Under the pieces are notes generated by a model. The model was not told where the DNA came from. It saw only the letters and a program-made list of their open reading frames with translations, and did not search any database. From assembly GCA_022885665.1 (NCBI GenBank), contig JAGQDJ010000121.1, positions 104,614 through 168,613 on the forward strand: a DNA stretch of 64,000 nucleotides, given 5' to 3'. Each line of letters starts with the position of its first letter. Position 1 is the first letter of the stretch. Of this stretch, positions 49,248 to 60,800 are shown one piece after another. Source of the DNA: Triops longicaudatus (lineage: Eukaryota > Arthropoda > Branchiopoda > Notostraca > Triopsidae). A program made the position numbers and the translations under genes.

Positions 49248-49531
49248 TTAAAGCCAATTCGGTGGGTACTTCAGGAGTGAAAAGGCATGTTCCACTCCGA
49301 CACGAACGTGCCTTTCCACTGCCACGCTGGCGAGCCCAAATTTTTGTACTGTGTTCTGGTTTTCGATTACAAGTTTTAACCGCGAATATTTAGTCCCAAG
49401 GTCAACGAACTGCACTCCCAAACTGGGATGTCGAAAACCACTGGGTATACAGGATAACAAACGAAATCCCGTTTGTTACCTGTGACTTACCATAACGTTT
49501 TGTCTGTTCGCGTTTTACCATTTTCTAGCAT
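49248..49531 (-). CDS. Small two-exon protein of unknown function (77 aa)
   Basis: Exon 1 is 49491-49531 (41 nt, MLENGKTRTDKTL) and exon 2 is 49248-49440 (193 nt), separated by a 50-bp intron with GTAAGT donor and CCCAG acceptor. Together they make exactly 78 codons including TAA (49248-49250). The intron length equals that of neighbouring verified introns. The product has balanced, non-repetitive composition (GVQFVDLGTKYSRLKLVIEN; VGVEHAFSLLKYPPNWL), no signal peptide and no membrane segment. I do not recognise the family. It sits 61 bp upstream of DNAJC25 on the same strand and only 32 bp from the first ORC5 ATG on the other strand, so it probably shares a promoter with ORC5. Confidence 0.55.
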
Positions 49532-49563
49532 CAGTAGATTGGTATACGACAAAACGCGGTGTA

Positions 49564-51272
49564 ATGTCAGATTACAAACACGAAACAAACGGCGAAAGTG
49601 TATGGAGTTCGAGCACCATTTTCGTCCAAGATAGACCCATTCTGCGGATGAAGAAGCTTTTAATGGCTAAGTCAGGCTCATTACTGGATGAGCTCACTGT
49701 AGCGGTACCGTTCCGTAAAAGACAGTTTGAGGATCTTCTTTCTTTGCTGGGACAGGTATCTTGTCTGATGGAGTGGAAAAAACACACACATAAAAAATAT
49801 ATATTTTCTCTTTAACGTCTAGGCAGAAGACCCGTTGCCTCACTCTCTCTTCTTATACGGTTGCACATCTACCGGAAAAACGCGAGTGATCCGGGACGTT
49901 TTACAAGCAATTGATGTTCCCCATGTCATTATCAATTGCCGTGAATGCTACGCGTCCCACCTGTTGTTTGAACCATGCTTAAAACAGCTTCTTGGTGAAG
50001 ACGTTCGCTGCGATAATCTCATGCAATTCGTGAAATCACTACAGTCGTGGGCAGGCAATGAAGCCGAAGCTCAGAAAAAAGCCCTTGTTCTAGTCCTGGA
50101 CACAGCTGAAGCTCTTCGAGATCATGAGCCTCAGCTCATGGCAGGGCTTTTGGCCCTGCGGGGAATTGTGCAGCTTAATGTTTGCGTTGTTTTGGTATCG
50201 CAAATTCCATGGCACAAGTTTAACTCGGGTACCAATGTAGCCGAACCCTTTTCGATCCACTTTCCTCAGTATTCGATGGGTACAAGCCCTTTTTATTTCA
50301 CACTGGAGCATTTAAAGCTTCGCTTGCAATCGAGAAAGCTTGAGAAAAAAAAAAAGAAGAAAGTGGTTAACCGTTAAAAATACTTTTTTTTTCGAAAATA
50401 CAGAGGAAGTTCGACACTTACTGCTTCGTGAAACTCCTGCAGATTCGAAAGAGCTCTTCGAACACTTCGTGAAACTTTTCTTAAGCGTGTTTTGGCTAGC
50501 TTGCCGAGATTTTGCGGAGTTGAAGCATATGGTAGGTCATGAAAAGAAACGAGTTTTCGTGATTTTATCTCTTACATTGTTGGTAAATAGTGTCGTCTGC
50601 ATTGGCCAGCATTTAAGAAGCCAGTAGATAATGGAGAATGCGATGCGAAAGACGTAATGCGCCTATGGCGTAATATAGAGCCGTACCTGAAACAAGTTTT
50701 GCCTTCAATCTATCAGCGAGGAGCCTTATCACAGTAACGCTTGCTTTGTTTGTCATACTTTGTAATCTAATATTAATTTGATTCGCAGAGAACTGTTGGT
50801 TTTAGAATTGCCATTTTTCTCCAAGTACCTTCTCATTGCTGCCTATTTGGCGTCTTACAATCCTTCTAAATATGACAGACGATTATTTCTGAAGAATAGC
50901 GGGAAGCAGCGAAAAAATCCCAAATCGCAAGCCGCTCGAGAAAAACATTTAACTGCTTTATTAGGCCCCAAGCCATTCCCTTTGAATCGCTGGCTGGCCA
51001 TATTTTTCTCTATAGTTGAGGACAAAATTGCCCCCACGTCGCTCTTGCTCACCCAGATTGCAGCGTTACAAGGCTTGCGCTTAGTCACAACTCATGGACT
51101 GAACGTTGGTTTGCATACAAGTCAGAAATACAAATGTGTCCTAGGCTTGGATATCATACGTGCGCTATCCAAGTAAGCGTATCTACTGGGTTATTTTACA
51201 TTTAACTATTTTTTTTTTAGGTCTGTTCAGTTCGATATCATGAAATATTTATATAATGCTGGTTCTGCTTGA
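49564..51272 (+). CDS. ORC5: Origin recognition complex subunit 5
   Basis: AAA+ subunit of the ORC that loads MCM helicases at replication origins. Walker A is GCTSTGKT near 49860 and Walker B lies in LVLVLDTAEAL near 50085. Family stretches are VPHVIINCRECYASHLLFEP, YSMEEVRHLLLRETP (joined across an intron at 50280-50402), FWLACRDFAELKHM, LWRNIEPYLKQVLPSIY, LPFFSKYLLIAAYLASYNPS, LLGPKPFPLNRWLAIFFSIV and, at the end, SVQFDIMKYLYNAGSA. TGA is at 51270-51272. The first ATG (49564) adds 28 residues not expected from human ORC5. The second in-frame ATG (49648, MKKLLMAKSG) fits the family better and would leave room for a promoter shared with the minus-strand gene ending at 49531. Confidence 0.95.
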
Positions 51273-51673
51273 AATCATTGCCTTACAATACACTCCACGT
51301 TTTTGACTTCATCGTTAAAGTTTTCTGAGTATTGTTTTGAATTTGGTGAATTCATTCCTATATTTCTAGAAAAATTTTTGACTAACATGGTCGTTCATAC
51401 GGATGCTGATTGCTGTGGGAACGCACGCGTTAACCCTGCCAAATGGATGATCTCGGATGGCCTTTGTGAGATAACCCCGCCCCACTTCCGTTTGATAAAA
51501 CCGCCTATCAAGGCCGTATGCAGGAGTAACATTCTAGGGGCTTTTAATGTTCGAGTTTCTCACTCAAGTAGCGGTTGACCTTTCGTAAGTTACGCGACAT
51601 AAGTGTGAATTTCTGAATGTGCGCACATGGTCAAAAAAGGTTAATTAAGTAAAGACCTAAAAAGGTACTGAAA
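51273..51673. other. Intergenic ORC5 / Reelin
   Basis: 400 bp holding the ORC5 3' end and the Reelin promoter. A 91-codon frame starting at a TTG (51303-51578) resembles no known protein and is probably chance. Confidence 0.5.
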
Positions 51674-54600
51674 ATGGCGCGTACCGGTGCTATATGGGGA
51701 AATTTTGTAGTGTTCTTCCTCCTTTTAATGATTCAAGCCGGTTACGGAGTTCTGTCACCTTTTTTCTTTTTCTGCGATTATCGTAGTCCCGGACACTCTA
51801 CTTCAAGTGCTACGACTTTCCAAATGAGCTTGACTGGCAAGCCGAAATTTTATATGCCTGGACAAATCTATGAAGGTTAATTGAGTATCTCCTAGAGGAC
51901 TTGCCTATGCAATAAACTATTGTTCACAAATTGAAATGTTTTTTATGTATATTTGCAGTAAATACGTGGTTGAGCACACCTTTTGACGGATTTCTCATGA
52001 CTGGGGTCTATTCTGTGCCTCCGAGTGTCAACCTGCCCTCTTTACTCCTCTATTCGCTGCCTGGGAAGCATCCAAGCAGCCAGTTATGTTCCGTTGTTCA
52101 TTCCTACATCGGGCGAGAGCCGAACACCAATATCACATTTCTGTGGATGGCTCCTCCTGCCAATACTGGTTGCGTCCAGTTTATGTAAGAGTGATTTTTT
52201 GAGTTGTTTTGAGGTTTATGCTACTTTTACACTCACTTATATTATCTCTAGAGCTACGGCTACGTTTCAGGGGCGAATTGTGATGAAAGACATGTCAGTA
52301 TACCAAATTTGCGAAGAAGGAACATTGAACGATGTGAGCGTGGTACTGGCCGGAGTTCATGAAGAGGGTGTGATTTTTAGGGATGACTTTGGTATACGAG
52401 AGGACTTGGATAAAAGCTTATGGTAACGAAATTTCTGTCGTCAACAATTCCCTAACCCTTTTTTTTTTGTAGGAGTGATTCAGACAAGGTCACAGTGGGT
52501 GATGAATGTGGCTCAGTTTTGTACAAATCGGGCGTTCACATATGCAACGGCAGTCTTACTACCACTGTACTAAATTGCACAACGGCTGGAGTTTTGCAGT
52601 TTGCCCTAGGAAGGTCTTCTTGTGGCAGTCATTCAAGCGTTATAACAGTTACTGAATTTGATGCCAACTTAACTGTTTCCTACGGCTTTTGGAAGAATGG
52701 CAAATGCACGAATATTACAGAACTACAGAAATTCAGGTTCTTAAGCTACTCAAAATGCTCAAAAGATAATAACTTGGAATTGCAGTCCAAAAAGTAAAGA
52801 TGTGGCCGTACATATCCTGCCTCTGCCTATGCAGACAAGGAAGCCCGACATGTGCTTTCATCTACAGACGCTGGGAAATGAATGTCTTGGGTTGGATGAC
52901 ATTGCGATCAGCAATGCTGACCGCCGCCCGACTATTCTTCAAGCCAATTTTGACCCGTTTGATCCTTCGAAGTGGATTTTCTTCCCTGGCGGAACAGTCG
53001 ATGTAAGATATGAAAGCTTTAATTTTGTTCATTTATTGGAAAAAATTCAAACCGATTCTAGAGAACTTGTGGAGGCTCCGGCTTTTCCTTACGGTTCGAT
53101 GGCAACAATAAGAAATCTAATTGGGCAACGACAAGGGATTTGCGACTGTCTGCCACTCCACTGGTGGAGGATATTATTTGGAAAGCGGATCTGAAAACTC
53201 CGTCGAATCAAGGGTTGGTATTCTTTTTGCATGAAATAGAATTATGCTGATCTGATTTGTATAGGTGGGTGTTCCAAGGATCGAAGCCAGTATTTTGCAA
53301 TGAAGAAAAGCTTTTACTAAAAGTGGAAAAGAATAACACCGCGTCTTTGGCGTGCACCGGGTTTGTAAACACGAGTTTGGCCGGAAACTTGCGGTACCGC
53401 CTGGCACCGTACCACGAAGATTGCTTCGGCAATCAAAGCGCTTCGGTTATGTCTCAAGCTGCGAGAATATTAGTGTGGCTAGAAAATAAAGGCGAAAAGC
53501 ACTTCTTGCAACAGAATATCCTTCTTGTCCGAAAAGTACGACCATCTCTTTTGTTTTCTATTCTGATAAGTCACAGTAGCCTACATTAACTTGCAATTGC
53601 AATCCTACATTTTTTAAGGTATTTACTTATTCCTAAAATAGTAGGTTCCAAAATCTTTGTTCGGTTCCAGAATGTTTTTTTATATATCTTTTTTAAATTT
53701 TATTTAATTGATTTACTTATTTTATATTTATATTTTTTCCTCTAGGAAGCGCGGTCTGTTTCACTAGTTATTCCTGCCAGTGCCCAAAGACCTCAGACGA
53801 GGATTTGTTGGCAACTGGGACGAGAAAACCCACTGTACAATCCAGCGTGGACTGTTAGTCAAATCGTTCTTCTGCCTACGCTACCTAGTCGTCCGCAAAA
53901 CGCACTGCAGTTTAGCGCTCATTTAGACTGCCAGAGCAATTCTTCTACGAATTTACAAATGTCAGCACAATTTTCGAACGACCAAGGGGGAATTTGGAAT
54001 AATTTGCAAGTAACTTGCTTACCGCCTGTTTGTCTGGGTGCGCATATGGGCCAGCAAACAACCTACTCCAACCTTGAGCTCAATCCGTAAGAATTATGGT
54101 TATAATTTAAAAACATTTATAGTCTATCTTTTTTATGCAGATGGGATCGGATTAGTGTAGTGTTGCCGTATGCAGCATTGAGTGCAACCACGAGAATTCG
54201 TTTTACGCAAAAAGGTCGTCTAAAGCAGAAGGGACCTTCCTGGGCCATCGACCAAGTATTTGTTGGTCAATGTCCTTTTTCTTGCCATGGACGCGGAGAC
54301 TGTCAGCCTGGAGGAGTTTGCAAGTAAATTTAGAGATTGACGAAGGATTCTAAAAAAGATGATCCTGGTAAACTATTTCAATTAGGTGTGACATGGGTTT
54401 CTCAGGACCTTTTTGTGAAGTGACATTGTTTCCTACGCCGAACGGTCTGAAAGAGAACTTTAACAGTCCATCGGAATTAGGCAAAACGTTTTCCAAGGTT
54501 AGGAATTCATTGCAAATTTACTGTTCCCTTTTTAAGCCTTGAAGACTTTGCGACGAACCTTAACCTACACAAGAATTATCTTTCGTTAGGTCGTGGGAGG

Positions 54601-57600
54601 GTCTTCTTCACTACAGTGTGGGATCGTTTCTTCAGATCATGCTTTCGTGTTCGCTGGAGAGCACAGCCGTCTTCTGTTAACGCGAGCAGTAAATACCACC
54701 CGTGCCGCACAATTGCAAGTCACTGTGAAAGTAGGCGGACCGGCAAGTATGAGAAGTCTGTGTCCTGGGCCGGATCGTCCAGGTGAACGACTTTATTTGC
54801 ATGGATCGTGCAATGGTGGTATTACTTGGGATCTCATTGAGCACTTTGGACCATCTAGCAGTCAAGAAACGAGGTATTGCGTTTTTCGTTTTTTACTATT
54901 ATTTTTTTTTTTTTTTTTTTTTACTTTTCAAATTATCGAAAGCGTTTCATCTTTACTTTTCTAAAACGTTGCGGAAGAGAACGGAAAATGTAAGTCCAAA
55001 CCGGCGATGAACGTAAAATTGTAGGGACGCGCGGCATATTTTTTTTTTTTTTTTTTTTATTTTTTTTTTGCGATCTATGTTTTCTTGGTTTCAGTAAAAA
55101 ATGAATTTCCGGGAACTACAGAATTGTCAAAAAATAGAGGCTTATTATAAAAAAACTGATAAAGTGTGAACATCATCATCACGTCATCTCGTCCTTTGCT
55201 ATTATTCCGTATTGGAATTCCTATCGTCCGTCATATACGAAACATTTGCATCAGTTTTTTCTCGAACACCCGACTTGAGAACTACCTTCCGATCTTGGGT
55301 AGTTGAATGAATCGGAGTTCCTCTTTACTCGTAATTTTAAATAACACGAGCAAACCTTCCGATGCCTAGTATTGTCTACAGAGCAATGAACTTTTTAGTG
55401 AGAGTCGTAAGATAATCGTATCGTGACAGCGCTCATAGTATGTATAGAGCCGTTTACTTTTGTCGATTTTTTATGAATACTGGTACGTTCATTGATGTCT
55501 GTTATGCAATCAGATAGAGTAAACGGACAAAAGCTGAGATCAAGTCGAAGTGGCAATTCAGAATGAAAACTCGTCATTCAAGTGACTTCGATGTCGTGAT
55601 ATCAACTTCGATTATGTCTGACACTACGCTCTTCAGCGATTGCCGTAAAGAAAAATATTTTAAAATATCTGATTTTCCTGAACTTCGATATAGTTGAAAA
55701 TTAAATATAAGATTTTGCATCTCATTAATTATTATTAATTTTTATTAATTTTGCATCTCATTACTGACCTAAGTTTCCTCCTTTTTATCATAACAGCAAA
55801 ACCGCAGAAAAGCTTAAAATCTGCAAAATTAGATTACGTCGTTTATTCATGTCCATTATTTCATCTATTGACATGTCAGGATGGCCGAGCGGTCTAAGGC
55901 GCCAGACTCAAGCGAAAAGCTTGCCCCTAAAGGGTACAGTGAATTCTGGTCCTCGAAAGAGGGCGTGGGTTCAAATCCCACTCCTGACAACTCTTTTGCA
56001 CATCTTTTTTCTCGTCAGTGATTGCATAATTGTTAGACAACTCAGCTATTATATTATTGTGGCAAAATTGACTGGTACGGAACTTAAAATTGCAAATTTC
56101 GAATTAATTAGGTTATCAAATTAATACAAAACACTAAAACTTGAACTAATTTATTGTTATTATTATTATTTTTTGTTCTCCGGTGTGTTCGTAGGCAGTA
56201 TAGAATTACGTTGTCAGAAAAGCTACGTGGTCCTTCGTGTTTGTTACGTTTTTGGCAACCTTTACACTCCGGCGCAAACCAAGATATCTTCGCGATTGAT
56301 GACTTCCATTTAGCCGAAACCTTACCGGGCCCTTTGAACTGGAACTCCTCCCACCCAACGGCGAACTTACATTTGATGCGACCGGTACCTGGAAAATACG
56401 GTCACTTTAATGGAAAAGATAATGTGTGGCTTGTGCCTGACCAGCTGGAAGCGGGGTCCGTCCAGGTTGGACCTGGATGGATTCTACAGGCTGAAGTTTC
56501 AACTCACGGAGGCATCGAGGATGGTGAAGTATGTATGATTAGATTGATTCTCTTCAGCGTGTACTCACTTTATTTTGCTTGTATTTAGGCGTTCGGTTGT
56601 TTAGTGTATACTAACTGATCTATTTGTTTGCAGCTTCACTTGCAGTATTCACTGGATGACGGCATGGTTTGGGTGGATTTGCAGCAAATTTATGGATTTC
56701 CATATCACGTGTCGGCGCTAAGGAATTGGACTCGCGTTACCCTTCCTTTACCGAGGACGTTGTGGGGAAATTCAGCGCGTTTTAGGATTGTTCAAAAGCC
56801 GGCATCAGATACTGGGCGTCCGTGGGGTTTGAATCGCATGTACGTAGGATCACCTTGCCCGAAGTACTGCTGGAATCGAGGTGATTGCACGGAAAATGGC
56901 TGCAGGTAAGTTTTTTTTTCAGTAATATACGTTTTAATATGATATTGAAAGGTGTGACGAGGAGTCGAATACTAATTCGGACTGTAAGCCTTCACTGAGC
57001 TCTCGAGAGTACAGAACCGTAGGTGGAGACTTGACTTCAAGTGGGACTGTGCATTTTTTCCACGGCGGTGTGCGTAGCTTGGAAACCGGTGAAGTAGCTT
57101 ACGCGGATCGTGGCCGTATTTTGTTGGCGCTTCAAATGCTGCCCGCCGAAGAAAACTTTCAGATCGAGCTACATTACTCTGAAAACGGAGGCATCGAGTG
57201 GAATTTTTGGAAAGCTTTTTCATCTCAGTACTTTCACGATGCAAAGTAAGTGAATATTAGTTTGGAAAGAAACTGTAATGATGTAAAGCTTAGACTAGAA
57301 AGCCTGGAGCTCCCTAAACACCTGAAAACAAACTGGGTACGATTCCGATTTTGGCAAAAACCGGAAGCGTTGAACAACCACACCTGGAACTTAAGGATTC
57401 TTTCTTCCGAGCCGGAAACGCCTCCCGTGAACTTAAGCAGCCTTTCCGCGCTTGTAAGTTGTCCTATAAATACCTAAGATATCGTTGCTATTTCATTTTT
57501 TATTTTGTTAAGTTTATAATTTTTTGCTACTTACTTTTTATTTTAAGTTTTTTTTTTTTTTTTAAAAAAAAAACTCTCGCAGTAGTAGAGGTAATCTTGT

Positions 57601-57858
57601 CTGCATCTTTATTATTTTGGGTTTATAGGAGTTACTGGGAGAAAAATCACTTTGGCTTTTGCCTCTTGAATCGGACCTGAAACTTTCATCCTCCTGTGGC
57701 CAAGAAGACGCCCTTTTGTGGGGAAGTGATGGGGAGCCTATGTTAATTACAAATCCAGTTTTGTTCAGTTTCAATCAAGTGGTCTTTTACAAAGTAAATT
57801 TTTCGTAAGATTTCATGGAATTCTCGGATACACACTCTGTTTTTTTATTATTATTTTT

Positions 57859-57892
<34 letters not shown>

Positions 57893-60800
57893 TCCGTTCG
57901 GGTTGTAATGAAACGGCATTGGGGAGTATTGTGCTTCAGTACAGCGTAGACGCAAATTTATGGTTCAATCTTAGTGATTCTCATGTACAAAACTTGGGTA
58001 GGTGGTCGAGTTTTGCTGTTCGTGTTCCTGAAACCTTGTTTAACAGGTAAATAATTCTGGCAAACAGTGGAGCTTGTCTTTCATATTTAAAATAAAAAAA
58101 AATATTCTATCAATCATAGAACTGTTCGACTGCGTTGGATTTCGTCAAATTCATCGCTACCTTTGGCTCTTGCTGAGCTGGTTGTAGGAGACTGTCCCAA
58201 CCTCTGCTCGGGACATGGCCTCTGCAATCAGACTACGTGCGTTTGCCACGAAGGCTATTATGGTAAACTTTTTTGTAGCATTACTTTTTCCTTTCATGCC
58301 AGTAACTTTGGTTATATAGGGAAAGACTGTAGCGATTCAGCGACGGTGAATCCGGACGGAATCGTCGATCACCTTCGCACAGACCATTTACTGGATATTT
58401 GGCAATTTGTCGATGGAGGTGCTATGGGCTCTGATTGCAGTCTGGATACTGCACTAGTCATGGATGGAAAGATGCCACGGACAGCTCAGACTAAAGAATT
58501 GGATTTTACGCGCACTAGGTTTGCGAAATCGCCTTTCCTTTGTTTCCTCTAAATATTCATTATTTTTGCCTCACGTAGGAGTTTATCGTTCCGTATGCAA
58601 ATCGGAGGTGACCACGCAGGCAGTATACCTTGCTCTAAAGCTACGCCTACAGATGTAGTCCAACTACTCTACAGTGTCAATAACGGACTCTCTTGGACTG
58701 TCTGGAAAACTTTCGTGGGACCGGAATTTTATAAACGGGAGCGACTTTTACTGCCACTTCCAATGCAGATGAAAACTCGATCTACTGTATTAAAATGGCA
58801 TCAGGACGTTGATGTGAATAAAGAAAGTATGTCTTTCACTATATTGATTATAGCTTTTGGTTAAATTGTTGCATCATAGATCCTGTCGCGTGGAGTTTAT
58901 CAGACGTCGTGACACTACTGGATAATAATCCTAGCTCTTTCGAGGACAAAGGTGAATACCAGGCAGATTTATCTTGGGGGACCTTTCCTAATCCGTGGTA
59001 CAACATTCAGCAACCTGCTTCAAAGACTTGTGGCGAAAGCGGTCTCGTTCTTCAAGCGTCTTCGAGTAGGATGAAAATATTCGCCTATTGTGCCTTACTA
59101 TTTGTTATTTCGTACGTTGCAGAACGCGGCGCTTTTGCTGAAACTTGGGATTTTGAAGTGAGCTCTTCCAGTTTCCTACAGTTTGAACTTCGATTTGGCT
59201 GCAGTCAAACGGCGGAGAGCTTACGGTGGACGCGCAAATTGCCCTCTTTAAGCTTACAGTATTCAACCGACTGGGGAATAAGTTGGCGTTTATTAGACGA
59301 AGGATGTGCGCTTCTCCTAAAAGACTGCGGTCATTATGATTTACCTACTGTTTATAACGCTCAGCATTACACACATTGGACGCGTATTACAGTTCCATTG
59401 CACAAAACTACATGGTAAATAATTTTGCTCGTTCACCTTTTTATGCTATAACATAATTTTTCTCCATCAAAGGTCAGGCCACACACGATTCAGGTGGATT
59501 TCCGAACCGGTAGTTACAAATCTGACGGAAGGATGGGCCCTAAGGGGTGTTTCTTTGGGTGACCAGTGCCCTTGGTTGTGTTCGGGCCACGGGACATGCG
59601 TTCAAGGCGCGTGCAGGTTCGTTTAAGCTTGATTAACGTAAAAGCACCCGATTCCAAAAGCACGTCATTTCAGATGCGATGATGGGTTTTCTGGACTCCA
59701 TTGCATTCCGCAGGATCCCCTTCCATGCGAACTCATGGAAACCTTTGATAAACCCGCTTTTTGGCCCGCGATTCGGGGAGCGAGAGTTACACAAGACTGT
59801 GTTCCTGTGAATGGAAAAGCGCTCATATTCAATCAGGTATAATCATTTTCCTATACCGTACACTGTAACCCGGCATACCTCAGAAATCAATTTTCATTCT
59901 TTGATAGGAAAACTCTCGGTTAGCCGAAACACCCGACTTGGATATTGCTAATGCAAACTATGTCCAGTGGACCTGGCAAGCGTGCACCGATGATAATGTG
60001 ACGATTTTCTTGCAGTTTTCAACAAACGGTGGAATTACATGGGAGCTAGTTAAGGTATTTAATAAAACTATAAGGTAAAAATGTGGGAAAACTATTTTTA
60101 AGTATAATTTAGAACTTCTTGGTTACTCGTGAAGCAGAAACACATGTTTTGGCACTGAAGTGGTACCCAGAAATGCGTACTAATGCCACACGTTTTCGGC
60201 TGTGGCAACCGGAATCTACCAGTAATATCCTAATTCGATATAATTTACAGTATTCGACATAGCGTCTTACGTCTCATGTTTCGTTCGCACTTTACAGAAG
60301 AAAAACAGCATTCCTGGTCGCTCGATGAATTTTTGGTTGTTGGGGGAATTTTGGGTGTGTTTTCAAGTAACTTGCAATCGTACGAACCTGCTGAAGAAGG
60401 CTGGTTAACTTACCCGGGTGGGCGTGTTGAATCGTTTTGTGATACGTAAGTCTTTTTTAGCTTTGTTTGCTCCGCTCCAACTTCGTTTGAATTTAGACCC
60501 GCTGATCAAATGGCACTCGTTTTCCCCACTAATTCCGGTCAAAACTACGCTATGACGAGGGATATCCTTATAACTGAAAATTCCATAGTACAATTTCAGG
60601 TAAGTGATTGAGAACTACCGGTTGAAAAAAAAATAGCCAGTGTACTTCTAGATCAAAGTCGGCTGCGGTGATCAGCTCGGAAACTATGGCTTTGTTATAT
60701 TGGAATACTCAGTTGATGGCGGTGCACATTGGAATACCTTGCGTGGGGCGTCTACAGAAGGTCCCACCGTTCAGGATATGCCGACAATTTACTACGCCAA

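Noticed and set aside
49564..49647. N-terminal 28-residue extension of ORC5 as certain coding
   Set aside because: It is open in frame but not expected from ORC5 orthologues, and the ATG at 49648 is equally good. Kept only as the outer limit of the gene.
50340..50400. Lysine-rich C-terminal end of ORC5 (KKKKKKVVNR stop)
   Set aside because: This is intron read-through. Splicing 50280-50402 restores the family sequence EEVRHLLLRETP after YSM.
51303..51578. 91-codon ORF between ORC5 and Reelin
   Set aside because: It starts at TTG, lacks recognisable similarity and lies where the Reelin promoter is expected.
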